Shown: positions 34,593-43,463, counted from the stretch's first letter. The stretch is DNA of 64,000 nucleotides from DASYKS01 sp035995205 (GCA_035995205.1 DASYKS010000019.1:1-64000); one strand, 5' to 3'. The notes: a model not told the origin generated them from the letters alone. Numbers and translations are program-made.

Positions 34593-37187
34593 GTGACCGA
34601 CTCGACACCGATATCCGCAGTCCGTCCCACCCTCGCCGCCCGCGTACCTTCCGGCGGCACCAGCGATCCGGACGAGATCCTCAGCCGCTTCATCGATTGG
34701 GCGGCCGAGGCCGGCTACGAGCTGTACCCGGCGCAGGAAGAGGCGCTTTTGGAGCTGATGGCGGGCAAGCACGTGATCCTCAACACGCCGACGGGATCGG
34801 GTAAATCGCTGGTCGCCCTCGGGCTCCACTTCAAGGCGATGTGCGAGGGGCAGATCTCCTATTACACCAGCCCGATCAAGGCGCTCGCCTCGGAGAAGTT
34901 CTTCTCGCTGTGCAACGACTTCGGCCCCGAAAACGTCGGCATGTTGACCGGCGACGCGAGCATCAACCCGACCGCCCGGGTGCTCTGCTGCACGGCGGAG
35001 GTGCTCTCGAACATGGCGCTCCGCCAAGGCGAGACGCTGGATGCGCCGTACGTCGTGATGGACGAGTTCCACTACTACTCGGACGTCGAGCGCGGCATCG
35101 CCTGGCAGGTCCCCCTGCTGGTGCTCCCCTACACCCGCTTCCTGCTCATGTCGGCCACCCTGGGCGACATCTCCGCGATCGCCGAGCAGATCAAGAAGCG
35201 CACCGGCGGCGAGGTCGCCCACGTGGTCTCGGACCACCGGCCGGTGCCGCTCGACTTCGAGTACCGCGAGACGCCGCTCCACGAGACGATCGAGGTGCTG
35301 CTCGAACAGGGCCGCTCCCCGATCTACATCGTCAACTTCACCCAGCGCGAATGCGCCGAGCTTGCCCAGTCGCTCACCAGCATGAAGACCTCGACGCGCG
35401 AGGAGCGCGAGAAGATCCGCGACCTGATCGCGGGCGCCCGGCTCGATACGCCGTATGGCAAGGAGTTCCGGCGCTTCCTCTCCTTCGGCATCGGCGTCCA
35501 CCACGCGGGGCTGCTGCCGAAATATCGCCTGCTGGTCGAGCAGTTGGCCCAGCAAGGATTGTTGCGCGTGATCTCGGGCACCGACACGCTCGGCGTGGGA
35601 GTGAACATCCCGATCCGCACCGTCCTGTTCACCAAGCTCGCGAAGTTCGACGGCAAGAAGGTGGCCACCCTTTCCGTGCGCGACTTCAAGCAGATCGCCG
35701 GCCGCGCCGGCCGCAAAGGTTTCGACACCCGAGGCAGCGTCGTCGCCCAGGCGCCGGAGCACATCATCGAGCAGCGGATGCGCGAGCGGAAATCGAGCGG
35801 CGGCGGCAAGAAATCGAAGGCCCCTTTACGAGGCCCCGCCAAGGGTGAAGTTTCGTGGAGCGAAGAGACGTTCCAGCGGCTGATTCAAAAACCGCCCGAG
35901 ACGCTACGCTCCCGCTTTCGCATCACCCACGGCATGGTGCTCAATCTGCTCCAGCGCGACGCCGAGATCAACGATCCGAACCGGCCGAACTTCGCCTCGC
36001 TCCGCGAGCTGATCGAGCGCTCGCACGAGGACGAGGCGAGCAAGGCGAAATGGTTGCAGTTCTCGGCGATCATCGTCCGCTCGCTCTACCGGGCGGACGT
36101 ACTGCGCGTGACGAAAGATACCCGGCGCGAGTACTACTGGGTGGTGATCTCGGAAGATCTTCAGTGGGATTTCTCGCTCCACCACGTGCTGTCGCTGTTC
36201 CTGGTCGAAACGCTCGGCCAACTCGATCCGGATTCCGAGACCTACGCGCCCGACCTGATCACGCTGGTCGAATCGATCCTGGAAAACCCGGAAGCGGTCC
36301 TTCGCCGCCAGGTCGACAAGCTCAAGACGGTCTTGATCACCCAGCTCAAAGCCCAGGGGATCGAGTACGACGAGCGGATGGAGCGGCTGGAAGAGGTCAC
36401 CCATCCGCAGCCGATGGCGGATTTCCTCCAGCACCACTTCCTCCGCTTTCGCCGCGATCACCCTTGGGTCGGCAACCGCGACATCGCGCCGAAATCGATC
36501 GGCCGCGAGATGCTCGAAGGATTCTTCGGCTTCTCCGACTACGTGCGCCAGTACGGCCTCCAGCGCAGCGAAGGGGTTCTCCTGCGCTATATCTCGCAGC
36601 TCTACAAGACCCTGGAGCAGAGCGTGCCCGAGCTAGCCAAAAGCCCCGAGGTCTACGACGGCATCGGCTTCTTCCGCGCGCTCCTCCAGCACACCGACAC
36701 CAGCCTGATCGAAGAATGGGAAAGCCGGCTCCACCCCGAGCTGCTGCTCGAAAAGCCGGAAGAGAGCGAACGGGACCGCCGCGAGCTACGCGTCAAAGAG
36801 CTGCTCGGCAACCCGATGGCCTTCGGAGCCCGGGTCCGCGCGGAGCTTCACCTCCTGCTCCGCGCACTCGCCAACCGCGACTGGGAAGAGGCCGCCGCCT
36901 CGATCCTTCCCGCGCCCGACGACCCCGAAGGCCCCTGGACCCCGGAGCGCTTCGAAGCCGCGCTCGCCCCGTTCCTCGCCGAATACGGAGATCTCACCTT
37001 CGGCCCCGAGGCCCGCCGCCACCAGTGGACGACGATCAAAAAGACCGGCAACCGCACCTGGGAGGTCTCCCAGACCCTCCTCGACCCCCAAGGCGACAAC
37101 CTCTGGGCGGCGCGAGGCACTATTGACCTCACCGACCCGAGCGTCCTGGAAGGCCCTCTTGTGCACTTGGAGCGGATCGGGCCGTAG
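34593..37187 (+). CDS. Ski2-like DEAD/DEAH-box RNA helicase
   Basis: An 864-residue superfamily 2 helicase. Motif I is NTPTGSGKS, Ia YTSPIKALASEKF, II MDEFHYY (DEFH), III LMSATLGD, IV IVNFTQREC, V GTDTLGVGVNIP and VI QIAGRAGRKGFD. The long C-terminal region (residues about 400-864) matches the DUF3516 extension found in bacterial Ski2-like proteins of Actinobacteria and others. Its likely role is RNA remodelling or decay. The start is GTG at 34593, with CACAAT 9 nt before it and no Shine-Dalgarno, another possible leaderless gene. Confidence 0.9.
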   Translation: MTDSTPISAVRPTLAARVPSGGTSDPDEILSRFIDWAAEAGYELYPAQEEALLELMAGKHVILNTPTGSGKSLVALGLHFKAMCEGQISYYTSPIKALASEKFFSLCNDFGPENVGMLTGDASINPTARVLCCTAEVLSNMALRQGETLDAPYVVMDEFHYYSDVERGIAWQVPLLVLPYTRFLLMSATLGDISAIAEQIKKRTGGEVAHVVSDHRPVPLDFEYRETPLHETIEVLLEQGRSPIYIVNFTQRECAELAQSLTSMKTSTREEREKIRDLIAGARLDTPYGKEFRRFLSFGIGVHHAGLLPKYRLLVEQLAQQGLLRVISGTDTLGVGVNIPIRTVLFTKLAKFDGKKVATLSVRDFKQIAGRAGRKGFDTRGSVVAQAPEHIIEQRMRERKSSGGGKKSKAPLRGPAKGEVSWSEETFQRLIQKPPETLRSRFRITHGMVLNLLQRDAEINDPNRPNFASLRELIERSHEDEASKAKWLQFSAIIVRSLYRADVLRVTKDTRREYYWVVISEDLQWDFSLHHVLSLFLVETLGQLDPDSETYAPDLITLVESILENPEAVLRRQVDKLKTVLITQLKAQGIEYDERMERLEEVTHPQPMADFLQHHFLRFRRDHPWVGNRDIAPKSIGREMLEGFFGFSDYVRQYGLQRSEGVLLRYISQLYKTLEQSVPELAKSPEVYDGIGFFRALLQHTDTSLIEEWESRLHPELLLEKPEESERDRRELRVKELLGNPMAFGARVRAELHLLLRALANRDWEEAAASILPAPDDPEGPWTPERFEAALAPFLAEYGDLTFGPEARRHQWTTIKKTGNRTWEVSQTLLDPQGDNLWAARGTIDLTDPSVLEGPLVHLERIGP

Positions 37188-37212
37188 AGGGAGGGGGCGG
37201 TGAATGGGCGTA

Positions 37213-37277
37213 GGTGGTTGAAAATTGACCACTAGGTGGTTGAAGTTTGACCACCTGGTGGTTGATTTCTGACCACT
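37213..37277. repeat. Three palindromic units with a 22-bp period
   Basis: GGTGGT starts at 37213, 37235 and 37257, and ACCACT/ACCACC starts at 37228, 37250 and 37272. Each unit is GGTGGTTGAnnnnTGACCACY, repeated exactly every 22 bp. It lies between the helicase stop and the DUF433 gene. It could be an operator array or the multiple-repeat terminus of an IS21-like element, but no transposase gene is nearby. Confidence 0.85.
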
Positions 37278-37326
37278 AGCCGATCCGCGAGGGCAGCACC
37301 TATACTGCGGCTGAGGAAGACTCGCC

Positions 37327-37557
37327 ATGCTCGGATTCGATCGCATCACCTTTGATCCCGCCGTGATGGCAGGGCGGGCGTGCATTCGGGGCCAGCGGGT
37401 GACGGTCTCGTTGCTCGTCAATCTGACGGCAAACGGCATGTCTCCCGACGAGATCGTGGCCGAGTATCCCTACGTCGAGGTCGAGGACGTGCGGCAGGCC
37501 TTGCAGTACGCAGCCTGGCTTGCCGAGGAGGCATTGCTTCCGGCGTCGGCATCGTGA
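37327..37557 (+). CDS. DUF433 antitoxin-like protein
   Basis: A 76-residue DUF433 protein: FDRITFDPAVMAGRACIRGQ then RVTVSLLVNLTANGMSPDEI and YPYVEVEDVRQALQYAAWLA cover the whole winged-helix-like fold. Such proteins usually precede a DUF5615 PIN-like toxin; none follows here, so it is an orphan. GAGGAAG precedes the ATG and a TATACT hexamer lies about 30 nt upstream, so this gene has a normal leader. The 22-bp palindromic units are immediately upstream and could be its operator. Confidence 0.85.
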   Translation: MLGFDRITFDPAVMAGRACIRGQRVTVSLLVNLTANGMSPDEIVAEYPYVEVEDVRQALQYAAWLAEEALLPASAS

Positions 37558-37587
37558 ATCTCTCCGCGATCGGGAGTCTAGCGCTAG

Positions 37588-38496
37588 CTACCTCGGTAGG
37601 GTGACGAGATCAACTAGTCTAGTGGGTCCTAAAACCCTTTCGCTCACCTGCCAAGGCTCAATCGATGAGGCTCTCTGGGAAATTTCACGACCTTCGACTT
37701 TGCGCTCACGATACCGGGCCGGAGAGATTAGCTTGCCGATTCTGGCAACAGTAGGCTTATGACGCCAGTATTCGCCATGCCCCAAGTGGGTATCCGACGT
37801 TATGGGCCGCCATCTGCCAATGGGTTTGCCGCAACGCCCCACAGCTTCCCTGCCATCCTCTGGCAGGTCCCCGGCCATCGCCTGGCCTGGCATAAAAAAT
37901 AGCTGAAGGACCCTATCTCTCGAAGAGTAGAGCGCCTGCTCACTCCAGCGCGAAAACCATTGAGAGAAAGCCCTCGGTTTGGTACATAGTCCCGCGGGTA
38001 CGGCAGCTGCCATTAGGAGTAGGTCCTCAACCTCGATGTGATCCATAGCACCATGTAGTTGTGCCAGCGCCTCAAGTACCACTCGACAGCCTAAAGAGTG
38101 AGCGACGAATCGGAGTCTTACCTTCTGGCCATCTGGGCTACGGAGACGCTTCAAGTAATCTGCCAGTTTCTCGGCAGTTTTCTTGGCTGCCTTTATCATC
38201 AAAGAATAGAACGGCGCCGATAGTAGACGGTAGCGCCCAACATCGCCTGGCCAGTAGAAGAGGACTACCTTCCGCAAATCGTGATTACTTGCTCCGTCAC
38301 TCACGAGTAGCTGAAGAGTTTGCAGCCAGACGTCTTCGGCCTTCGACATGATGTTGTTGTAGCCGTGGACGAAAAAGATCAGTTCTGTGTGCTGTTCGGC
38401 AGCCGGGTCGCTGCCGCCCGGGAACTTGGGTTTTACATCCTGAACACCCATCCCCCAGGAATTCTTGCGAGCACTAAGCTGGTACGGATCGGCCAT
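37588..38496 (-). CDS. Alpha/beta hydrolase (DUF900-like), low-GC island
   Basis: A 302-residue hydrolase. The oxyanion loop is FFVHGYNN, the nucleophile elbow is RFVAHSLGCRVVLEAL (Gly-x-Ser-x-Gly-like AHSLGC), and a late histidine occurs in DTHLGHGEYW. No signal peptide. It is clearly poorer in GC than the surrounding genome. It starts 14 nt after the stop of a membrane-protein gene, so the two form a transferred pair. Similar lipase-like enzymes paired with membrane proteins occur in defence islands, but this assignment is only by analogy. Confidence 0.8.
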   Translation of the reverse strand: MADPYQLSARKNSWGMGVQDVKPKFPGGSDPAAEQHTELIFFVHGYNNIMSKAEDVWLQTLQLLVSDGASNHDLRKVVLFYWPGDVGRYRLLSAPFYSLMIKAAKKTAEKLADYLKRLRSPDGQKVRLRFVAHSLGCRVVLEALAQLHGAMDHIEVEDLLLMAAAVPAGLCTKPRAFSQWFSRWSEQALYSSRDRVLQLFFMPGQAMAGDLPEDGREAVGRCGKPIGRWRPITSDTHLGHGEYWRHKPTVARIGKLISPARYRERKVEGREISQRASSIEPWQVSERVLGPTRLVDLVTLPR

Positions 38497-38510
38497 GAGA
38501 TAAACTCAAC

Positions 38511-39299
38511 CTACCCTCGCCACTTTTCGATTCCTGCGACGATGTCTCGCCCTAACCAGGCGAAGAATCCACCCCAGACGAAAGTTGTAAGAAAGACGGT
38601 GAGCTTTATCTCCGCCTGAGTTTGCACCAGCAGCAAAGACCCCAGTCCAATCCCACCGGCAATCAGCGATGCTTCCAAACGTAATCTATAACGCCAACGA
38701 CTAGTGAGCTCGATCTGAAGAGAATCTAATCCTTGCTCGATTGCTTGGCGCAAGTAGGCGTGATTCTCGCCGAGAGCCGACTCGTTCGGTTCATCTAATT
38801 GGCGAATTTCGACTATATTCTCGGCGGCACTGAGCGCTCGGGGGCCTCCAAGCTGTTCGATGAGTTTTCCAAATTCCGCGGGATTCATGATGGCCCGCTC
38901 AGCTGCGGCGCTGAGAAGAGCAACAACCTGTTCAAGGGGGATGTCTAGGCGCGTGATCAGCCGGCGAGAACTTTGGAAGCCAAGTAGTGGAAGCAGCCTC
39001 CGATCGAACCTCGAGAGAAGCTCGCGCCGATGGAAGTATCCTCGCGTACGCCCCAGGCGCTTTCTCACCTCCACAACTGCCATACTCGCAATTCCTGCGA
39101 CAAGAGAAATGCCAAGGAGATTCCATGCACCGGTACTGGCCGAGCGAAGCTGCTCAACCGGAAGCCTCTTTGGGTTTTGGGAGAACGAGACGAGCATGGA
39201 CACGAAAGAAACAGCTAAACCTAGCGATAGTATCGAAAACATGCTGTAATACAGGCGCTCAATCATGGAGACCGAAGTTTTTCTTGACGTTCTTGGCAT
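38511..39299 (-). CDS. Membrane protein paired with the alpha/beta hydrolase
   Basis: A protein of about 262 residues. Two membrane helices near the N-terminus (MFSILSLGLAVSFVSMLVSF and AWNLLGISLVAGIASMAVVE) and two at the C-terminus (LIAGGIGLGSLLLVQ and VFLTTFVWGGFFAWLG) enclose a soluble helical domain of about 150 residues. No family is recognised. The ATG at 39299 follows GAGGAGGAG by about 10 nt; a GTG at 39326 is the alternative. It shares the low GC of the hydrolase gene and could anchor or gate it. Confidence 0.65.
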   Translation of the reverse strand: MPRTSRKTSVSMIERLYYSMFSILSLGLAVSFVSMLVSFSQNPKRLPVEQLRSASTGAWNLLGISLVAGIASMAVVEVRKRLGRTRGYFHRRELLSRFDRRLLPLLGFQSSRRLITRLDIPLEQVVALLSAAAERAIMNPAEFGKLIEQLGGPRALSAAENIVEIRQLDEPNESALGENHAYLRQAIEQGLDSLQIELTSRWRYRLRLEASLIAGGIGLGSLLLVQTQAEIKLTVFLTTFVWGGFFAWLGRDIVAGIEKWRG

Positions 39300-39530
39300 G
39301 GCGCGCCGCTCCTCCTCGAAAGACACACGTCCACCTTGACTGACGTCTCGTTAGACGGACGCGCTCGAACCCCAGAGGCTTCTGCTACTTTAGATCCTGT
39401 AAGTCAATAATAGAGGAGTCGCGCGCGCGGTGCAAGCTCAGCCCTTCTCCGGAAACACTTCGCGGTGGGTTGGTCGACCCCGGTGCATGGAGGCGTCCCC
39501 GCTGCTGACCGAATCGACTAGGCGTTTCGC

Positions 39531-39719
39531 CTATGGCTCCGCGCGATCAGCTCGCGGACCTGGCACCAGCTCGACCGGAACGTCCATCATCGTATGCGTC
39601 GTGGACTCATACGCCGCCTCGTCCTCGGCCACCGCTTCACCTTTGGACTGGCGCTCGTAGTGATCGAGGATCCTACGAACGCGGGCTTCATCCCAAGCGG
39701 GGGGGAACTTGGTCTCCAT
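39531..39719 (-). CDS. Antitoxin-like small protein, orphan
   Basis: A 62-residue protein from the ATG at 39719: METKFPPAWDEARVRRILDH then YERQSKGEAVAEDEAAYEST and a C-terminal VPVELVPGPRADRAE. This matches small acidic proteins that usually accompany a toxin in type II modules. No toxin is adjacent. It is divergent from the cyclohydrolase-like gene, whose -10 element lies between the two starts. Confidence 0.65.
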   Translation of the reverse strand: METKFPPAWDEARVRRILDHYERQSKGEAVAEDEAAYESTTHTMMDVPVELVPGPRADRAEP

Positions 39720-39727
39720 GTTCGAGG

Positions 39728-39733
39728 TATAAA
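39728..39733 (+). promoter_or_regulatory. Putative -10 element of the cyclohydrolase/subtilase operon
   Basis: TATAAA ends 8 nt before the ATG at 39742 and no Shine-Dalgarno lies between them, so the operon mRNA is probably leaderless. Confidence 0.5.
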
Positions 39734-39741
39734 CCATCGCC

Positions 39742-40266
39742 ATGGAAAACGCCACCCTAGTCGCCGCCGATCTGCTCGTCGAACGGGATCTCGAAACCAA
39801 GTTCGGCACTTGGACCGAGCACCTCTTCCGCTATGCCGATCACGACATCGTCGTCCTGTCCTTTGGGGCGTGGCGCGATCAAGAGAACGTCCTGGTTCGC
39901 ACCCATTCGGCCTGCTTGGGCGGGCATTATTTCTGGAGCGTCGAGTGCGACTGCCGGGAGCAGCTGGAGGCGGCGTTCGAGCGGATCGTGGCCGACGGCG
40001 CGGGTCTCATCGTATTGCTCGACCAGGAGGGGCGAGGCAATGGGCATGCCGCCGTAATGCGGGTGGCGCCTTACGCTCGCGCCTATGGTTGTTCCCATTC
40101 TGTGGCCTATCGCGCGCTCGGCTATCCGGAGGACGGGCGCTCCTATCTAGGGGCCGCGGTCGTGCTGCGGAAGCTCGGGGTGACCTCCGTTCGGTTGATG
40201 ACCGACAACCCCGCGAAGATTTCGACTCTCGCGAGCCACGGGCTTTCGGTAGTTTCCGCGGAGTGA
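39742..40266 (+). CDS. GTP cyclohydrolase II-like protein (RibA-type domain only)
   Basis: A 174-residue protein aligned with the GTP cyclohydrolase II domain. The zinc ligands are kept in RTHSACLGGHYFWSVECDCR (three Cys), followed by LLDQEGRGNGH, LGYPEDGRSYLGAAVVL with the expected Asp and Arg, and LMTDNPAKI. It is shorter than RibA (about 200 residues), lacks the last 20 or so, and replaces the usual L-T-G-D with L-G-G-H. It could be a functional paralog outside riboflavin synthesis, since no other rib gene is near. The stop overlaps the GTG start of the subtilase gene by 4 nt. Confidence 0.8.
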   Translation: MENATLVAADLLVERDLETKFGTWTEHLFRYADHDIVVLSFGAWRDQENVLVRTHSACLGGHYFWSVECDCREQLEAAFERIVADGAGLIVLLDQEGRGNGHAAVMRVAPYARAYGCSHSVAYRALGYPEDGRSYLGAAVVLRKLGVTSVRLMTDNPAKISTLASHGLSVVSAE

Positions 40267-41825
40267 AGAACCCGAAGCCATTTTTCGAAGCGAGCGAACC
40301 GGCGCGAGAGTGCGACGAGATCGTCGGTTTGATCCTCGCCGATCGTTTCGACCCGGCGGGCGTATCGTTCGGTTCGTATCTGGATTGGCTGGGAGAGCAC
40401 GGGCTGGACGGCTCGGGCGTCGCGATCGGGGTGGTCGACAGCGGAGTCGCCACGGACCATCCTTCTCTCGCGGGCCGAGTCCGCGATCTGGCGGGCAAGA
40501 GCTCCTGGCACGGAACGGCGATGGCGGCGCTCGCCGCAGGGAACGATCTTTCGGAGCGCGATGAGCGGGGCTTTCATTACGGTCTGGGCGTCGCGCCGAA
40601 GGCGGAGATCCTGGCGCAGGATCGTTTTCTTTCTCCTCCTGAGGTGTGCCGGCAGACGGCGATCGAGTCGAGCCCCTCGGGGTGGCGCGTTTCGATCCAG
40701 AGCAACTCGTTCGGCAAGGGCACTTGCGACCCGATGGACTACGGCGCGGAGGAGGCCCTCTACGACCGCCTGGCGCGCAACGCTGACCCGGGCAGCCCGG
40801 AGCCTCGCTCGTTCCTGCTCTGTTTCGCGGCCGGCAACGAGGGGGAGAAGGGGCTCACCCGCCCTGCCGGGGCGAAGAACGTGCTCGTGGTGGGCAACAC
40901 CCCCGTCCATCGGCCGCGCGATGGGGGCATCGAGGCCGAGCGCATCGACCGGGTTCACAGGGGCTCCTACGACACGCGACATTCGGCAAGCGGGATCGGC
41001 AACTGCGGCGATGGTCGAATCCGGCCGCACCTCGTGGCGCCCGGGCAATGGGCCGCCTCGGCGAACCACGGCGCCCAGCCGGGCGAGCGGAAGTACCTCT
41101 CTCCCCTCTACACCTGGGCCGGCGGTACATCGGCCGCGACCGCCGTAGCGGCCGGTGCCGCTGCGCTTCTCGTTCAATGGTTCCGGCGCGAGGCGGGGGC
41201 CGACCCTTCGCCCGCGCTATTGCGCGCCATGCTGGTGAACGGTGCGGTGGATCTCGGCGACGAGGGTCCGATCCCCAACCGGCGCCAAGGCTGGGGGCGG
41301 ATCTCGCTGGAAAACATCGTCCGCCCAGGGCTCGCCCGGGCTTACGTCGACCAGGGCGAGATCCTCACACACGCGGGCGAGGCGCGCCGCTGGAAGGTCC
41401 GAATCGCCGACTCCGCCCTTCCTCTCAAGGTAACGCTCGCGTGGACCGATCCCCCGGGCGTTCCCGGCTGCGGCACCGCCGAGCGCCCGGCTCTCGTCCA
41501 TCGGCTGCTGCTCCGCGTCGAACAGGGCGGCGAGGTCTTCTTCGGCAATGGCTTCGTGGCGGGCTGGTCGGTCCCCGCCGAGGCGGAACCGGAGGTCCGG
41601 GACAATCTGCAGAACGTCTACCTGCGTCCCGGACGCGAAGGTACGGCGTGGATCTCAGTCATCGCGCTCGGGGTCGAGGTGGACGCATTGACCCTCGCGG
41701 TCGAGCCGCCGCGGCAGGATTTCGCGCTCTGGATTTCGAACGGATTACCGGAAGGTGAAGAACGGCGGAGAGCGGAAGTCGTTCCGCTCCCCGCCGGAGG
41801 AGTCGAGGCTCAAGCCCTCGGGTGA
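40263..41825 (+). CDS. Subtilisin-like serine protease (S8) without signal peptide
   Basis: A 520-residue subtilase. The catalytic Asp is in VAIGVVDSGVATDH, His in SWHGTAMAALAAGND and Ser in YTWAGGTSAATAVAAGAAAL, and SIQSNSFG and CFAAGNEGEKG give the oxyanion and substrate-strand regions. The C-terminal 150 residues form a beta-sandwich (ADSALPLKVTLAWTDPPGVP) of the P-domain or PPC kind. There is no signal peptide or propeptide, so the protease probably works in the cytoplasm or is released by another route. The GTG start overlaps the cyclohydrolase-like stop by 4 nt. Its 3' end overlaps the convergent repeat protein by 16 nt. Confidence 0.88.
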   Translation: MKNPKPFFEASEPARECDEIVGLILADRFDPAGVSFGSYLDWLGEHGLDGSGVAIGVVDSGVATDHPSLAGRVRDLAGKSSWHGTAMAALAAGNDLSERDERGFHYGLGVAPKAEILAQDRFLSPPEVCRQTAIESSPSGWRVSIQSNSFGKGTCDPMDYGAEEALYDRLARNADPGSPEPRSFLLCFAAGNEGEKGLTRPAGAKNVLVVGNTPVHRPRDGGIEAERIDRVHRGSYDTRHSASGIGNCGDGRIRPHLVAPGQWAASANHGAQPGERKYLSPLYTWAGGTSAATAVAAGAAALLVQWFRREAGADPSPALLRAMLVNGAVDLGDEGPIPNRRQGWGRISLENIVRPGLARAYVDQGEILTHAGEARRWKVRIADSALPLKVTLAWTDPPGVPGCGTAERPALVHRLLLRVEQGGEVFFGNGFVAGWSVPAEAEPEVRDNLQNVYLRPGREGTAWISVIALGVEVDALTLAVEPPRQDFALWISNGLPEGEERRRAEVVPLPAGGVEAQALG

Positions 41826-43234
41826 GGGGGAAACTGGATCATCGGGCAGATGGTCAGGTCGTAGGGTCCAGCCTCCGTGCTGGGTTTGAACCTCACACCC
41901 GGGCAGAGGGGTCGGTTTTCACCCGATGCCTCGCCGTTCGGTCGAAAGATCACTGGCGGGCAAAGGGTATCGGTGAGGCCTGCCTCCTCACTCGGCGCGA
42001 ACCTCACGCCCGGGCAGATCGGCCGGCTTTCGATCGCGGCCTCGCCGCTTGGCCGGAAGATCACTGATGGGCAATAGGGATCGCCGCCCGCTTCCTGACT
42101 CGGCGCGAAGGTGACCGGCGGACACTTCGGATTGGACGCCGCCGCCTCAGCGCTCGGGTTTAGCACGACCGAATTGCATTCGACGCCCGCCCCGCCGGCC
42201 TCGCGGCTCGGCCCAAATTCGGTGCCCGGGCAGATTGGCCGAGACGAAGCCGCGGCCTCTTCCGTCGGCCGGTAGCTGGTCGGCGGGCAGTTGACTCCCT
42301 GACCCCCGGCCTCCTCGCTCGGTGAATAATGCGTTCCCGAGCAGGGCTTCTCGCGGATTCCCGCGGCGACGCTCGGCGCCTCGGCGGGCTGTGCATCGTG
42401 CAACCGCGCCCAGGCGGCAGCGGCTCGGATCGGCAGCCGGAACGGTTTCGGCGCGTCCTTGGCGACGAGATAGTTGAGCTCGAAGTCCCAATCGACGTCG
42501 GGATCTCCGGGCTTGGCCGACATCAGATCCATCGGCGGCTGGTTTTCGATCACGATCTCGACCCGCTCGCCGTCGGCCGGACGCAGGACGATCCCCTGGC
42601 CGCGCTGGCGCGAGAAGATCTCGACCTCGGCGGCCTCGATCTCGGTCTCGAAGAACGTTCGCGACGCGATCCGCTGGCGGTAGAGAGTTGGGTTCCCCGT
42701 GAACATGTACTCGTCGGACGAGACGTAGCGACCGTCGGCACCGTCCCAGACGCCGAGCGTTCCGGCCTGCAGACGGAGCCGGCCGACCAGGCCGGCGTCG
42801 GCCAGGCGGACCAGATCGCTCGACAGGCATTCGTCGCGCACCGAGACCCCGTCGGTTTCCGGATAGATCACCCTCATGCTCGGAACCAGGTCGAAGTCCC
42901 GGGTCGGATGCTGGCGCAGAACGACGAGCGGCCGGTCGGGAAGCGGCTTGCCGTTCGCCAGGATCTGGAGGTCGTCGCCGTTCAGGTACCACTGGCCGCG
43001 CGGCACGGGGTCCTGGCTCGAATACTCGATGCGATGCGCGGGCTGTTTGGCCCCGGGGGCCAGATCGGCGAGCGGGAAGCGGATGCTCGCAATGTGAGAG
43101 ACCTGGCCGTCGCCGTTCGAAGCGACGCCGGGCGCCCGCGCGTCGATCATCAAAACGCGCACGCCCTTGCTCTCCTCGGTATTGGGCACGAAGACGCAAA
43201 GGCCGTCAAAGAGGATGCGGAGAGTAAATGCCAT
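41810..43234 (-). CDS. Unknown protein with about nine C-terminal Cys-Pro repeats
   Basis: A 474-residue protein. The N-terminal 290 residues (starting MAFTLRILFDGLCVFVPNTE) form a beta-rich domain that I do not recognise. From about residue 295 a unit C-P-x-x-x-F-x-P-S-x-E-A followed by 5-7 residues is repeated about nine times in two alternating forms, for example CPGVRFAPSEEAGLTDTL and CPPVIFRPNGEASGENRPL. The last copy ends at CPMIQFPPHP. The repeats contain one cysteine each. The start is 13 nt after the stop of a small gene carrying the same repeat. No signal peptide is evident. Confidence 0.7.
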   Translation of the reverse strand: MAFTLRILFDGLCVFVPNTEESKGVRVLMIDARAPGVASNGDGQVSHIASIRFPLADLAPGAKQPAHRIEYSSQDPVPRGQWYLNGDDLQILANGKPLPDRPLVVLRQHPTRDFDLVPSMRVIYPETDGVSVRDECLSSDLVRLADAGLVGRLRLQAGTLGVWDGADGRYVSSDEYMFTGNPTLYRQRIASRTFFETEIEAAEVEIFSRQRGQGIVLRPADGERVEIVIENQPPMDLMSAKPGDPDVDWDFELNYLVAKDAPKPFRLPIRAAAAWARLHDAQPAEAPSVAAGIREKPCSGTHYSPSEEAGGQGVNCPPTSYRPTEEAAASSRPICPGTEFGPSREAGGAGVECNSVVLNPSAEAAASNPKCPPVTFAPSQEAGGDPYCPSVIFRPSGEAAIESRPICPGVRFAPSEEAGLTDTLCPPVIFRPNGEASGENRPLCPGVRFKPSTEAGPYDLTICPMIQFPPHPRA

Positions 43235-43247
43235 GGCCGTTTTCCTC

Positions 43248-43463
43248 TCAGGCGTCGAATTCCGGGTTGAAGATGATCGGAGAGCAAGTTCCGCCCCGGG
43301 CGTTGGCTTCTCCGCTCGGGCGGAAAAGCACAGGCGAGCACGGGGGAGAGCCGCCGAGAGCCTCGTCGCTCGGGCGGAAGAGAGTCGGCGAGCAGGGCGG
43401 GGCGGCGTTCAGCGCCTCGGCGCTCGGGGCATCGGCCGAGGTCTGAGGAAGGGTGGACGGCAC
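43248..43463 (-). CDS. Small protein with three Cys-Pro repeats
   Basis: A short frame ending in three repeats of the unit also found in the next gene: CSPTLFRPSDEALGGSPP, CSPVLFRPSGEANARGGT and CSPIIFNPEFDA. The GTG at 43463 gives 71 residues, but it has no Shine-Dalgarno. An AAGGAG followed by ATG at 43503 points to a different frame that stops at 43409, so either a frameshift has occurred or the start is unusual. Length, position and repeats fit a multi-core precursor peptide or a small structural protein, and this is an inference. Confidence 0.5.
   Translation of the reverse strand: MPSTLPQTSADAPSAEALNAAPPCSPTLFRPSDEALGGSPPCSPVLFRPSGEANARGGTCSPIIFNPEFDA

Noticed and set aside
37213..37277. 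Intrinsic terminator of the helicase gene
   Set aside because: Three equally spaced palindromes without a T-tract are not terminator-like.
41810..42350. Lanthipeptide or other known RiPP precursor
   Set aside because: There is no lanthionine synthetase, radical-SAM or YcaO gene nearby and the repeats do not match a known leader/core layout, so only a general multi-core idea is kept.
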